DNA of 32,030 nt from Terriglobia bacterium (lineage in GTDB: Bacteria; Acidobacteriota; Terriglobia; JAIQFV01). Made by a program: the position numbers and the translations under genes. Positions 1 through 8,064 of this stretch are shown here, one piece after another. Position 1 is the stretch's first letter, and every line of letters begins with the position of its first letter. The notes beneath the pieces are model-generated. The model made no database searches and was not told the DNA's origin. It saw only the letters and a list, made by a program, of their open reading frames with translations. The stretch is from the NCBI GenBank assembly GCA_020072965.1, contig JAIQFY010000058.1, positions 1-32,030 of the forward strand, in the 5' to 3' direction.

Positions 1-2
1 AC

Positions 3-164
3 TTCGCCGCGATGCGGGGGGTGCATCCGGCCGGGTTTCCCTACATCGAGCCGGTCGAGCTGGCCTGGGGCCTGGCCTCGCCGCTGGTCGGCCGCGATCC
101 GGGGCCGCTCGCCGAGGCGGTGGTCGCCGTGCTGGCCGCCCGCCGCGACTGGCAGCTGACCATC
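3..164 (+). CDS. C-terminally interrupted ORF fragment, unknown protein, very high GC
   Basis: An open frame enters from outside the window and reads as plausible protein (Phe-Ala-Ala-Met-Arg-Gly-Val..., ending near RRDWQLTII) up to about position 164. Counting bases by eye, this stretch is about 77% GC with G/C in nearly every third position, whereas the DNA just after 170 falls to roughly 40-45% GC. The frame continues to a stop at 267-269, but the sequence after ~165 is not protein-like in this frame because a different gene is read there. The residues faintly recall GNAT/FemAB-type acyltransferases, but I cannot support a family. It is either a broken gene from GC-rich DNA or a chimeric contig edge. 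Confidence 0.35.
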
Positions 165-166
165 AT

Positions 167-421
167 ATGGCCGGAGGGGGTTGGGTCCAAATGCTCCAAG
201 TTGTGTTGCTGGGACCCTTACTGTCACTGGTCGGGCGCAAGAAGATGCGTCTCTTTATGGCGAACATAAACCACAAGGATTTGGTTCTTCTGAAAGATCT
301 TCTTGAAGCCGGGAAGGTGGTACCCGTCATAGATAGACGTTACCCGTTGAGCGAGGTGGCGGAAGCTATTCGCTATCTGGAAGAAGGCCACGCCCGCGGA
401 AAAGTAGTCATAACTTTGTAA
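167..421 (+). pseudogene. C-terminal remnant of a zinc-type (MDR) alcohol dehydrogenase/quinone oxidoreductase
   Basis: The 84 residues match the end of NAD(P)-dependent medium-chain dehydrogenases. They show the segment LLEAGKVVPVIDRRYPLSEV, then AIRYLEEGHARGKVVITL, a signature in which the last helix and strand close the catalytic domain. Full-length members have about 310-340 residues, so the N-terminal catalytic part and the Rossmann core are missing. No ribosome binding site precedes the ATG at 167, which lies inside a CATATG hexamer exactly where base composition changes. I read it as a truncated gene fused by rearrangement or assembly to the preceding GC-rich fragment, not as a functional 84-aa protein. 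Confidence 0.65.
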
Positions 422-497
422 TAAATAACCAGCATCACTCTGTCCCCCCCATGTTGCGATCTGATTCCACGATGCCTTGCGTTCAGGCGCGATACCG

Positions 498-1160
498 TTA
501 GTACAGCGGGGGCACCAGCGCCCACGTGTCACGCCGATAAGCATCGTATTCAGCGCCAAACGTATCGCCCAGGGCTCGTTCTTCGAGGCGGATTTTACGC
601 CAGTACGTCAACGTCACCATGACCAGCGCCACCGGCGCGTGAATCTCCCCGGAGACCAGCGCTGTTCCGCAATACATTCCGAGCACCGCCGTGTAAATGG
701 GATGGCGTATGAACCGGTACGGTCCTGACCGGACCAGTTGATGCTCCGCCGCGATCCTGACCTCACCGCTCCAGTTGCTACCCAGGCGCTGTCGCGCCCA
801 GACGGCGAGGAGAATGAAAACGGCTTGGATCATCAGTCCAGTCGCTACAAGGAAACGACTGGAGGGCAGAAACCGCCGCGTCAGGCCCGGAACAGAAAAC
901 ACGAGCAACAACAGAGCTCCGTTGACCAAAATCAGATGCAGTTGACGCGACCACACGGGTTCCGACGTCTTTGTCGCCGCGCTGTCTTTTGCTGCAATGC
1001 TCCAGTAAACTGAGAACAGAAGCCAGAGGACCAGTGACAGCTTCATTCCAACCGAGAGTTCCAGTGGCGCGAGAACCCCCGGCGGTATGTGCCGAACGAG
1101 GAGTGCCGCGGCAATCCCGGCCAATCCCATCCTCACCAACGACTTCGTCGATTTTGTCAT
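498..1160 (-). CDS. isoprenylcysteine carboxyl methyltransferase (ICMT/PEMT) family membrane protein
   Basis: A 220-residue integral membrane protein with about five hydrophobic segments and the family signature near the C-terminus: LVRSGPYRFIRHPIYTA at about residues 142-158, followed by EERALGDTFGAEYDAYRR at about 183-200. These motifs bind S-adenosylmethionine in ICMT/phospholipid N-methyltransferase enzymes. The substrate in bacteria is usually unknown. An ATG two codons upstream (1166) is possible, but the GAGG ribosome binding site lies six bases before the ATG at 1160 and overlaps the upstream one, so 1160 is preferred. It stands alone, facing away from the dehydrogenase remnant. The ~265 bases upstream of it, to the next gene, show nothing I can support. 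Confidence 0.8.
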   Translation of the reverse strand: MTKSTKSLVRMGLAGIAAALLVRHIPPGVLAPLELSVGMKLSLVLWLLFSVYWSIAAKDSAATKTSEPVWSRQLHLILVNGALLLLVFSVPGLTRRFLPSSRFLVATGLMIQAVFILLAVWARQRLGSNWSGEVRIAAEHQLVRSGPYRFIRHPIYTAVLGMYCGTALVSGEIHAPVALVMVTLTYWRKIRLEERALGDTFGAEYDAYRRDTWALVPPLY

Positions 1161-1431
1161 GGCCATCCTCAGTACACTTCGCCGTGTCGACTCGCCTGCT
1201 AATGGATCAAAGCTGCGCGAACAGGCGTAACTCCGTCATTCGCGCGGAATTGGAGTGGATGTAGTATCGATCAGCGTCACTCCTTGAGAGCGGAGTTCTA
1301 ACCCGCATGGCCGGGCTATTTGGGGTTGACATCCAAGGCTGTCGGCACAGCATTTGCATCGCCGGCCCATTACGCGAGCGTCGACGGCTGAGCGGAAAAA
1401 GCCTCCGGATTCAGCATCGCTCTCCTAATCT

Positions 1432-3345
1432 CTACTGCTTTGCCTTCTGCCGAAGCTGATCGATTTGTGTCTGCGTTAGGAACGGTGACAGGTGAATCTG
1501 GTCAGCACAAGAGGCGTCGAGGCCTGCCGCCGAACCTTGCGCCACAAATTGCGAAATGAGTGTGTCGATGCACGGGGAACCGGTTCCATGGGTCCCATCT
1601 TTCACGATAACCACGCGGCTGTTGCTCAGATCATGCGCCGCCTGCGCCGAGGCTTCGGGCGGCGTGGCCGGATCGAGTGCTCCAGAAATCAGAAGCGCGG
1701 GCACGGCGGAACGTATGGGCGCATAGAAGTCCCGGGGGATGTCGCCGTGAACCCACTCGCTACAGGCTTTCTGATACAAACGCACTTGGAAGTCACCGAG
1801 GTAGGTGCCGGTAGTTTCCCGCCGAATTGTTTCTTTTGTCAGCCCCGGTATATCTTCCGCACAGATAACGGAAAGACTCATGCCCCGGTCCACCTGCTTG
1901 TCAATTGCGTTCCTCACCGCCAGCACGCCCGCTGAATAAATACTCCAATCGCCCTGATTTGCGCGGTGGATGATGTAGGGAAACTCGCTGACCAGCTCCG
2001 GAATGTACAACAGGGGCCGCAAGGCCGCGATAAACATGCCGCGCGAAAGCGTGACTGCCTGTGTTCCTCCTGCCGGGTTATTCACCTCAAAATGCGCCGG
2101 CGACTTCTCAAGTTGGTTCACAAGAGCTTGAAACTCTTTCTGCAGATCGGGAAAGTCTTTGTGGCAAGCCACGTCTGCACCACAACGGCCGATCAACTGA
2201 TCAATCGAGTTTTGAGTTGTCCGGGAGAATGCCAGAGGAATCCTGTACTGCGGCGGGGCTACGCCTTCCAGAGTCAGGGTGCGAACATGATCTCCGTGCC
2301 GCCGCAGGTACACCAGAGCGGCCCGCGTCCCGTAAGAGCCGCCGAACAAGTTGATCTTGTCGTATCCCATGGCTTGTCGAACGTCATCAAGATCCTCCGC
2401 GGCAATGGATGTGGTGTACTGAGTGAGGTCTGCCTTTTTTTCAAGCTCCGTACGGCAGGCGCGCACCTTTTCGACAGAGATGGCTTCGCCGATCACTTCC
2501 TGTGCGTCCTTGGGATCGCGCAGCTCGCACGGCAATGGATTCGACGCGCCGGTGCCTCTCTGGTCCACGAGCACCACGTCACGCTGCTGCCGCACCTTCG
2601 TCGTGAAACCCGCCAGCGGAAAGGCTTCCACGGCACTTTGCCCCGGACCTCCGGCAAGAGCGAACCAAGGGTCGCCCGCCGGTTTGTCAGAGAGCGCCGG
2701 TAACACCATGATGTTCAGCGCGATCTTGCGACCGCCCGGCGACCTCCGGTTTTCATACACCTCGTACTTTCCACACAGCCCTTCTGTGTTGCCGTCAGTT
2801 GTGTGGCAGGGCTCGAGCGAAATGCTCCCCAGAGTTTTCGGTTTGAGCGTGGACTTGGCTGCGGTCGCACCCGGACGGTGCAGCAAGAGGGGAATAGAAT
2901 TGCCACTCTGCTGCCATGTTCCAACGAGCGCGCTCCCTTCATCGTTGAACTTTCCTTCGTAAACCGCGCCAATCCTCTTCAGTTCAAGCCGCAAGCCGCT
3001 GCTTGGGGCATAAGAAACCGCGTCAATCGGGATAGTGAGGTTACCCTGATCAACACTAGTAAGTTTTCCCGTGAAAGTGCCGTCGGCTGCCTGCTCAATT
3101 TTCACAATCAGGTGCAGGCGGGCCACGATTCCTTGCCACTCGCCCGTAATGCTTTGGCCATCGGCGGCCTGCGCCGGCCCGGCTGGCGCCGCTAGGTTTG
3201 CGTGAGACTGCGCCGAGGAACTGGCATTTGAGGCGAATTGACCGCGCGGACTTGCGTTTGTCGGCTGAGCTGCCGGGCTCAGCAGCAAAGCCCCCGCCAG
3301 CAGCATTAGCAGGATAAAGACGCACTTCTCCCATATCGTTTTCAT
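1432..3345 (-). CDS. secreted alpha/beta hydrolase, S33 peptidase (tripeptidyl/prolyl aminopeptidase-like)
   Basis: A 637-residue exported hydrolase. Residues 1-31 form a signal peptide (Lys-positive start, then ILLMLLAGALLLSPAAQ). A low-complexity Ala/Ser linker and a beta-rich domain (about 65-160) precede the alpha/beta-hydrolase fold. The fold shows the oxyanion motif GGPGQ at 232-236, DQRG at 261-264, the nucleophile elbow GGSYGT with Ser337, the acid in SGALDP (Asp558) and the base in DGTHG (His586). This arrangement, with a C-terminal TAP-like segment carrying Asp and His, is typical of S33 aminopeptidases. Several cysteines in the mature part fit disulfides of an extracytoplasmic protein. 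The start is supported by AGGAGA about 7 bases upstream. A role in peptide scavenging outside the cytoplasm is inferred. Confidence 0.85.
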   Translation of the reverse strand: MKTIWEKCVFILLMLLAGALLLSPAAQPTNASPRGQFASNASSSAQSHANLAAPAGPAQAADGQSITGEWQGIVARLHLIVKIEQAADGTFTGKLTSVDQGNLTIPIDAVSYAPSSGLRLELKRIGAVYEGKFNDEGSALVGTWQQSGNSIPLLLHRPGATAAKSTLKPKTLGSISLEPCHTTDGNTEGLCGKYEVYENRRSPGGRKIALNIMVLPALSDKPAGDPWFALAGGPGQSAVEAFPLAGFTTKVRQQRDVVLVDQRGTGASNPLPCELRDPKDAQEVIGEAISVEKVRACRTELEKKADLTQYTTSIAAEDLDDVRQAMGYDKINLFGGSYGTRAALVYLRRHGDHVRTLTLEGVAPPQYRIPLAFSRTTQNSIDQLIGRCGADVACHKDFPDLQKEFQALVNQLEKSPAHFEVNNPAGGTQAVTLSRGMFIAALRPLLYIPELVSEFPYIIHRANQGDWSIYSAGVLAVRNAIDKQVDRGMSLSVICAEDIPGLTKETIRRETTGTYLGDFQVRLYQKACSEWVHGDIPRDFYAPIRSAVPALLISGALDPATPPEASAQAAHDLSNSRVVIVKDGTHGTGSPCIDTLISQFVAQGSAAGLDASCADQIHLSPFLTQTQIDQLRQKAKQ

Positions 3346-3384
3346 CGAGTTTCTCCTCTGCGATTTGTTTCTAAAATTTGTTCT

Positions 3385-4443
3385 TTAGGGGCCCTTGGGC
3401 AACAGGGCGAACAGCGCAATCAAGCCGGCCAGATAGGCAGCGCCGAGATGAGTGAGCGTGTTCGCCAGATTCAGTGAATAACCGCGGGCGCCCTTCAGCA
3501 ATAACATAGGCGCGGAGGGCTGGTAGCACACCGGCCATCTGGCGATCTCGGACTGGTGCAGGAAGTCCGGCAGCTTCACGGGGCGCGCGCGCAACGCCAG
3601 CTTCACCAGTTGCTTTCTCCTGATCTCCACCCAGATGGTGGCTACAACAGCGATCATCATCCAGGCTGCGAACCAGATGCCGAACACGCGGTTAAAGCCG
3701 GTCGGAGGGGTACTTATCGCGATCGGCCAGAAAAGAATCCCTGCGGCGGCGGCGGCGCGACACCAGTCGCATGTTCTGAGGTAATACTTACGAGTTTCTT
3801 CGCGGGCCTCCATGTGTTCCTCTGCCTGGACCTGCGGAACCGGAGTGCGCCACGCCACCACCACACGCTTCACGAACAACATGCCAGCTTGCAGGTAAAG
3901 GAAAAAAGCAGGAACTCCAAAGACCAGGCGCAGATTGTGATGTTCAGGCGCCGCGAAGTAGTAGCGGACCAGGCATGCAAGAGCAACCAGGGAGGACAGC
4001 GCCAACGCCCACTCCACTTTGCGATTGGTGTAATCGCGCAGGCGGCGCGGCTTCAGAGACAAAACGATGGAAGCAACCGGCTGCTCGGCCTCCGGGACGG
4101 CAAGAGGCCGCGCCTGCCGCTCCGCCAGATCCACGGAGAACGAATGATTGATGTGGATCAAGGCGCACGCCCCCAGGATCAGCCAGTTCAAAAGTAGGAG
4201 GTGGCCGGAGAGGAAAATGGCGATCGCGAGAGGGACGTCGACCGCGAACGGGATGAACATCCGCATCCAGTAACGATGCAGAATCGTCCTGCCCGCGCCC
4301 GTGTAAAAATCGGGCTGCACAGCAACGTTGAAAAACCATCCCGGGCCACGGAGCAGCGGCTGGCGTCCGCGGCGGACGCAACCGTTGATGCGAACCACCC
4401 AGAAGAAAATGTAGAAGATAATGGCGTACTGGTTAGTGTGCAT
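3385..4443 (-). CDS. multi-pass membrane protein of unknown function, coupled to a YtrA-type regulator
   Basis: A 352-residue protein with about six to seven hydrophobic segments (near residues 4-18, 62-92, 143-160, 172-192, 232-248, 256-276 and 325-346) separated by Arg-rich loops. I do not recognise a domain. Its ATG at 4441-4443 directly abuts the TAA of the upstream GntR-family gene (4444-4446), so the two are almost certainly transcribed together and translationally coupled. In other bacteria YtrA-type regulators often control adjacent ABC or membrane proteins that respond to cell-envelope stress. By that analogy this protein may have an envelope role, but no ATPase partner is present here. 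Confidence 0.75.
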   Translation of the reverse strand: MHTNQYAIIFYIFFWVVRINGCVRRGRQPLLRGPGWFFNVAVQPDFYTGAGRTILHRYWMRMFIPFAVDVPLAIAIFLSGHLLLLNWLILGACALIHINHSFSVDLAERQARPLAVPEAEQPVASIVLSLKPRRLRDYTNRKVEWALALSSLVALACLVRYYFAAPEHHNLRLVFGVPAFFLYLQAGMLFVKRVVVAWRTPVPQVQAEEHMEAREETRKYYLRTCDWCRAAAAAGILFWPIAISTPPTGFNRVFGIWFAAWMMIAVVATIWVEIRRKQLVKLALRARPVKLPDFLHQSEIARWPVCYQPSAPMLLLKGARGYSLNLANTLTHLGAAYLAGLIALFALLPKGP

Positions 4444-4824
4444 TTATTTGCTTTGTTTCCCCACCAGGGTCAGCTCTCTCGCCACCATGCTCAGAATCTT
4501 GCTCGGCGACCGGCCGGCCAGGATCAACTCCGTTAGCGCCGTGCGCAAGGGCCGCAGCAGTTCGTCCTGGCTGCGTTCCGTCATCGTGCACGATGCCACC
4601 ACCGAACCCGATCCGTGCTTGATTACAATTAATCCTTCCTCCTGCAGCTCTCGATAGGCAGTTGCAATGGTGTTGAGGTTGACCCCCAAATCCGCCGCCA
4701 ACTGCCGGACGGGCGGCAACGAGGCGCCTTCCACCAGTTTCCCTCGCGCGATCAGTTCTTTAATCCCATCAGCAACCTGCTGATAGATCGGGCGCGAATC
4801 CGCTGTATTGATGGTCAGGAGCAT
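4444..4824 (-). CDS. GntR-family transcriptional regulator, YtrA subfamily
   Basis: A 126-residue short GntR protein. It starts with RPIYQQVADGIKELI at about 11-25, has a winged helix-turn-helix at about 37-62 (PPVRQLAADLGVNLNTIATA), then the wing EEGLIVIKHGSGSVV. It ends after a ~50-residue helical tail with no large effector domain, which is the YtrA-subfamily layout. The gene is first in a two-gene unit with the membrane protein ending at 3385. Its promoter contains an inverted repeat over the -10 element, so autoregulation is likely. No Shine-Dalgarno sequence precedes the ATG, and the predicted leader is only about 10 bases. Confidence 0.9.
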   Translation of the reverse strand: MLLTINTADSRPIYQQVADGIKELIARGKLVEGASLPPVRQLAADLGVNLNTIATAYRELQEEGLIVIKHGSGSVVASCTMTERSQDELLRPLRTALTELILAGRSPSKILSMVARELTLVGKQSK

Positions 4825-4835
4825 TGTAGTGTACT

Positions 4836-4856
4836 GTGTATGTATACTCCATACAC
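4836..4856. promoter_or_regulatory. inverted-repeat operator of the YtrA-type regulator
   Basis: GTGTATG (4836-4842), a 7-base spacer, then CATACAC (4850-4856) form a perfect inverted repeat. It covers the -10 box of the promoter of the GntR gene. GntR/YtrA proteins bind such dyads as dimers, so this is the probable autoregulatory site. The family knowledge is established; binding here is inferred. Confidence 0.65.
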
Positions 4857-4869
4857 TTTAGTGCGTCAA
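4841..4869 (-). promoter_or_regulatory. sigma70-type promoter of the GntR-membrane protein operon
   Basis: On the minus strand TTGACG (4864-4869), a 17-base spacer and TATACA (4841-4846) make a near-consensus promoter. The predicted start of transcription is close to 4834, only about ten bases before the ATG at 4824, so the leader is very short and has no ribosome binding site. Confidence 0.65.
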
Positions 4870-5026
4870 GAAGAAATTCATGCGAAATCTCCATAGATAC
4901 GTGCATGGGTTCCCGTGTGAACCGTGCACAAGTGGAATCCCTATGCCGACCCCAGCATGTTGACCATATAGCATATGTGATGCTTGTGCCCTTGTGACCT
5001 CACATGGGACAGTCCTCGACTGGCGA

Positions 5027-5055
5027 TTGCCTTGAGAAGCGGCCAGGGGTATATT
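5027..5055 (+). promoter_or_regulatory. sigma70-type promoter of the GYD-domain gene
   Basis: TTGCCT (5027-5032), a 17-base spacer and TATATT (5050-5055). Transcription would begin near 5062 and give a leader of about 87 bases before the ATG at 5149. Confidence 0.5.
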
Positions 5056-5148
5056 ACCAGTCAACCGCGAAGTCACAATGGAAAACCCGGGAAAAGGGAA
5101 ATCCGGGCTTAAGCGCAAAACGATGGAGCAATGAAAGGAGATACGACC

Positions 5149-5442
5149 ATGCCTACGTACATTACATTAGCAAAGTGGACCCAACAAGGCGCCGAGAAAG
5201 TCAAGGAAAGCCCCGCGCGGCTCGACGCATTCAAGAAACTCGTTAAATCTGCGGGCGGAGAAGTGAAGGGATTCTACATGGTGACGGGGCAGTACGACCT
5301 CGTAATCGTTACCGAGTCGCCGAACGATGATGTGGTGGCCAAGATAGCTCTCGTGACGGCCTCAAAAGGGGGTGTCAGGTCGGAGACCCTCCGTGCGTTT
5401 ACAGAAGACGAATACCGAAAGATCATCGCGGCTCTGCCTTAA
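5149..5442 (+). CDS. GYD domain protein
   Basis: A 97-residue protein made of a single GYD domain: MPTYITLAKWTQQG at the start, the namesake motif as GQYDLVIV at 47-54, and a C-terminal helix FTEDEYRKII. The fold is a small ferredoxin-like alpha/beta domain related to dimeric EthD/Dabb proteins; the family's function is unknown. An in-frame ATG at 5131 is open, but AAAGGAG sits about 8 bases before the ATG at 5149 and the domain begins exactly there, so 5149 is chosen. It is monocistronic, with a promoter upstream and an intrinsic terminator about 75 bases downstream. Confidence 0.88.
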   Translation: MPTYITLAKWTQQGAEKVKESPARLDAFKKLVKSAGGEVKGFYMVTGQYDLVIVTESPNDDVVAKIALVTASKGGVRSETLRAFTEDEYRKIIAALP

Positions 5443-5518
5443 GAAGTTCAGGCTTCTGACGAGCCGACTTGGTGCACACAAGCATAGAAGCTCATGCCCA
5501 AGTTCAAACTCAGGAGAC

Positions 5519-5551
5519 AAAGAGAGTGACCGAGTGCCGCTCTCTTTTTTT
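5519..5551 (+). terminator. rho-independent terminator after the GYD gene
   Basis: AAAGAGAG (5519-5526) pairs with CTCTCTTT (5540-5547) across a 13-base loop, and the 3' arm runs into a tract of seven to eight T. The stem is A/U-rich at its base but the U-tract is clear. Confidence 0.65.
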
Positions 5552-5880
5552 GTTTTCAGGTGCTCACATAGGCCAGCATAGCGAATAATTCTTCTAATTC
5601 CCTTCTTTCAACGCTGCGAATTGTTCTGAATTCAGGCATCCATCGTTTTGCCATGCCACAGTGACGCAACAGCGAGCTTCTGATCGCTTTCTGTGAACGA
5701 CGAGGGTCAGATCTAAATTGTCAATAGACCCCTTAACAAATCCATCGTCAAAAGCAATTCATGCTCCTGGTCGGGACTGGGGCGACGAGTACTACTTCTA
5801 GCTTCTGCGGGAACGACGGTTCACCAGCAGCTATTGGGAAGGCTCCCGAAAGGCGGTAGCAGTGGACTTGGTTAGTGGTC
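5552..5880. other. intergenic region with no supported feature
   Basis: This 329-base stretch lies between the terminator of the GYD gene and the end of the convergent reductase gene. I see no open frame with a ribosome binding site, no clear hairpin and no repeat in it. Confidence 0.5.
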
Positions 5881-6990
5881 TCATTCTAAATCGAATTTCT
5901 CGGTCTGTTCGACTCCAGCTTTTCGCAGCTCTGACATGAAGGCAATTGGATCCACGGCGTCAGCCAAGAAGTGGACGCCAGCGCGAACGGCTTTACCCTC
6001 CGATACCATGCGGGCGACCGTGGCCAGTGCCGCCCCGTGGATCCAGTAGTCGCGGCGCTCCTTGAAAACGATCTGAACGTGCAGGGTTACCCTGCGTCCT
6101 TGAAAACCTCCAAATATTTGAGCCGCGACAAAACCGTCCACGGGCAGGCGGTTTCTGCGAAATACATCCCGGAGCAGGCGAACTCGCCATCCTTCGGGGA
6201 GAGGTAGCAGGGCCATCACAGTTGTGGCCAGGGCAGTCCGAAACCCTGACAGGTATGTGTAAGTGAAGAGGTCTAAATGATTGAGTCGACGGCCGACCTC
6301 ATTCAGTTCAGGAGTAGAGAACATAGCGAAACGGCCGGGGCCGACGGGGTCATCCAAATCGACTCGGCGGAAGGATTCCGACATTTTGGCGCGGGTCCAC
6401 TCGCCCTTGCGAAAGTAGCCAGCCCTGCGGAGCCCTAATTGACGGATATACCAGGCACCATCGCACAAAGCGTTAGTGGACCACTCGCCCGAGTCACCGA
6501 AATAAACCAACAACGAATCGATGGTATCCATCCTGGCCCTCGCCCGTGCCTCCGCGTAAACGGGCAGAAGCTCGCTGATGCCAGGCATCCACCCCGCCGA
6601 GATGACGAACGACAATCCCAAATCTTCAAGTTCCCAGCTATGCGGAAGCATGCGTTCCTTCACCATCGACATGCCGGCCGCATCAATGTAGTGACACCGC
6701 CTGCGAAAGGCCGCCTGGGCGACGTGATCCTCGAGCACCCTGACAGGCCCGGCGCAGTTGACGATGATCGAACACCGGCCGCAAAAATCATCCAAAGAAT
6801 AAGCATCGAGGATGTCAAGTTGCACTGCGGACGCTTTTCCATCGAATTCCGCCGCCAGGGCCTTCCCCTTGCCCAAGTCACGTCCACCGATGAGGATCTC
6901 CCCACCGCAGGACTTCCAGAGCTCGGACGCAACGACTCTTCCGGTGGCACCGTAGGCACCCACAATGCCAAAAGTGCCGCCTCGATTCAT
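5881..6990 (-). CDS. saccharopine dehydrogenase-like NAD(P)-binding reductase
   Basis: A 369-residue protein with an N-terminal Rossmann motif, G11-A-Y-G14-A-T-G17, followed by GRDLGKGKALAAEF and the IVNCAGPV segment typical of saccharopine dehydrogenase/trans-acting enoyl reductase proteins. The C-terminal half lacks strong landmarks. Family members reduce or oxidise varied amino-acid, lipid or secondary-metabolite intermediates, so the substrate cannot be told. No biosynthetic cluster is adjacent. The gene ends the left chromosomal arm: its start faces the tRNA remnant at 7177, so the gene probably lay directly downstream of the tRNA-Glu gene before the element inserted. The ribosome binding site is weak (AGGTTGAG). 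Confidence 0.75.
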   Translation of the reverse strand: MNRGGTFGIVGAYGATGRVVASELWKSCGGEILIGGRDLGKGKALAAEFDGKASAVQLDILDAYSLDDFCGRCSIIVNCAGPVRVLEDHVAQAAFRRRCHYIDAAGMSMVKERMLPHSWELEDLGLSFVISAGWMPGISELLPVYAEARARARMDTIDSLLVYFGDSGEWSTNALCDGAWYIRQLGLRRAGYFRKGEWTRAKMSESFRRVDLDDPVGPGRFAMFSTPELNEVGRRLNHLDLFTYTYLSGFRTALATTVMALLPLPEGWRVRLLRDVFRRNRLPVDGFVAAQIFGGFQGRRVTLHVQIVFKERRDYWIHGAALATVARMVSEGKAVRAGVHFLADAVDPIAFMSELRKAGVEQTEKFDLE

Positions 6991-7176
6991 GGCTCAACCT
7001 GCCGCATCCAACCCATCATGGGATCGGATCTCTATTATCCACGAACAGCTGATTAACCGGAACAAGGACGCGATCTGGCTGCATGGGTGGTCGGCCTTCT
7101 GTACGAGGTTCAGCTAGAAGGCGAGTGAATTCCATGATGAAGTGAGTCGATGAGGGGATATTAAAGATTTGGTTTC

Positions 7177-7222
7177 TTTGGCGTCCTCGACGGGATTTGA
7201 ACCCGTGTTACCGCCGTGAAAG
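7177..7222. repeat. left attachment site: tRNA-Glu 3' fragment
   Basis: Forty-six bases identical to 14325-14370. In minus-strand sense they contain the anticodon loop and the 3' arm of the anticodon stem, the variable and T arms, the 3' acceptor strand and CCA of tRNA-Glu. Identity stops exactly at the 5' edge of the anticodon loop, and no 5' half follows, so this is not a functional tRNA. The decamer AAAGATTTGG also recurs just outside both copies (7163-7172 and 14320-14329), offset by 8 bases, so the original homology may have extended slightly further. Confidence 0.93.
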
Positions 7223-7238
7223 TCCCGAAACTACTTCA

Positions 7239-7324
7239 TGACAGCGATAGTCTAGAGATGACAGCCTCATCATAATTCAGCCGATTAAATGGGCCAAGGA
7301 CTATCTGCTCATTGACAGCGATAG
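7239..7324 (+). repeat. TGACAGCGATAG direct repeat pair inside the left end
   Basis: TGACAGCGATAG occurs at 7239-7250 and again at 7313-7324, 74 bases apart, in the non-coding left end of the element between the attachment core and the GTCACC repeats. A 12-mer repeated by chance in 300 bases is unlikely. Binding by the element's excisionase-like protein is a guess. Confidence 0.55.
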
Positions 7325-7352
7325 ACAGCTATGTAGCCTTATTCCGAATCGT

Positions 7353-7384
7353 TCGTCACCGCTTAGTCACCGCCTCGTCACCGC
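7353..7384 (+). repeat. three GTCACCGC repeats at 11-bp spacing (putative integrase arm sites, left)
   Basis: GTCACCGC occurs at 7355-7362, 7366-7373 and 7377-7384, with an exact 11-base period, about 130 bases inside the left attachment core. The middle unit reads TTAGTCACC, which recurs twice at the same 11-base spacing at the other end of the element (14258-14277). Short, phased direct repeats at both ends are the hallmark of arm-type sites bound by the N-terminal domain of lambda-like integrases. Confidence 0.65.
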
Positions 7385-7512
7385 ATGATTGCAATGAAGA
7401 GAGGAACAAAAGCATGAAGGGATTTGTCGTGGATTGTCGAGCGCCCGCGTCCTGGGCCATCCTGACACGATGGCGCGGCATTCTACACGAGCATCGAGTC
7501 GCCACATCAGAA

Positions 7513-8022
7513 TCACGGGGCACGCCAGATGACACTCCCCTTCTTGTCGTTGCTAAACATGACAATTGAAGCGGCAGAAGTTTCCTGGCTCGCGCCCGTG
7601 CGCGTGTTGACCAGAGCCGTGTACCCCAAATCCATCCTAAATCCTTGCACGTTCCTGAGCCTGATGAGGGGCGACCCATCTGACTCGACACCCATCTGCA
7701 AGTAACCTGCCATTTTCTTGTCGCTGAGTTCTAAATGGGATTGCCCATCCGGGGAGATGCCCATCTGCGCACCCAGATGATCTTGTGCGTCGTAGAATCG
7801 GAGTAGCGGACCGCTCGGCCCTGCGTCCATCGTCATCCGCACTTTCCCTGAGCTGTCAAGTACGTGAAATTCATGGGCAGTGATCGTCTGAGCAACGGGC
7901 TGCGTTGCGGCTATAGTGCCCAGGGCTGCTATCAGCACGAGCGCGGCAATGACAAGGCGTTTCAACCGCCGATAGTCACGCTCTAGGCGTTCCAGCCGTC
8001 CGGCAAGTTCTGTCTCAGTCAT
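7513..8022 (-). CDS. membrane-anchored protein with repeated beta motifs, unknown function (cargo)
   Basis: A 169-residue protein: a charged helical start (about 1-21), one transmembrane segment (about 23-40, VIAALVLIAALGTIAA) and an exported domain. That domain contains imperfect repeats of the form F-x-V-x-D-x-x-G-K-x-R, as in EFHVLDSSGKVRMTM, then LRFYDAQDHLGAQMG and LELSDKKMAGYLQMG. Similar anchored, repeat-containing proteins of unknown function are, as I recall, frequent in soil Acidobacteria. GGAGGG lies 7 bases before the ATG. It follows the SLH-domain gene by 42 bases on the same strand, so the two are probably cotranscribed. It sits at the left end of the element with no obvious role in mobility, so I class it as cargo. 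Confidence 0.72.
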   Translation of the reverse strand: MTETELAGRLERLERDYRRLKRLVIAALVLIAALGTIAATQPVAQTITAHEFHVLDSSGKVRMTMDAGPSGPLLRFYDAQDHLGAQMGISPDGQSHLELSDKKMAGYLQMGVESDGSPLIRLRNVQGFRMDLGYTALVNTRTGASQETSAASIVMFSNDKKGSVIWRAP

Positions 8023-8064
8023 AACTCATCCCTCCGCGGTTGAAAGGCTAAAACCCCTCCAAGA

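Noticed and set aside
1966-2703. 245-codon ORF antisense to the S33 peptidase gene
   Set aside because: The minus-strand frame contains the full catalytic triad; the plus frame is a shadow.
7177-7222. A second tRNA-Glu gene
   Set aside because: Only the 3' half is present; it stops at the anticodon loop and lacks the D arm and 5' acceptor strand, so it is an attachment-site remnant.
7353-7384. Possible CRISPR array from the GTCACCGC repeats
   Set aside because: Repeats are only 8 bases with 3-base gaps; a CRISPR needs ~25-40-base repeats and spacers, and no cas gene is present.
7312-7569. 85-codon plus-strand ORF in the left end of the element
   Set aside because: No ribosome binding site, composition not protein-like, overlaps the GTCACC repeats and runs antisense into the end of the anchored-protein gene.
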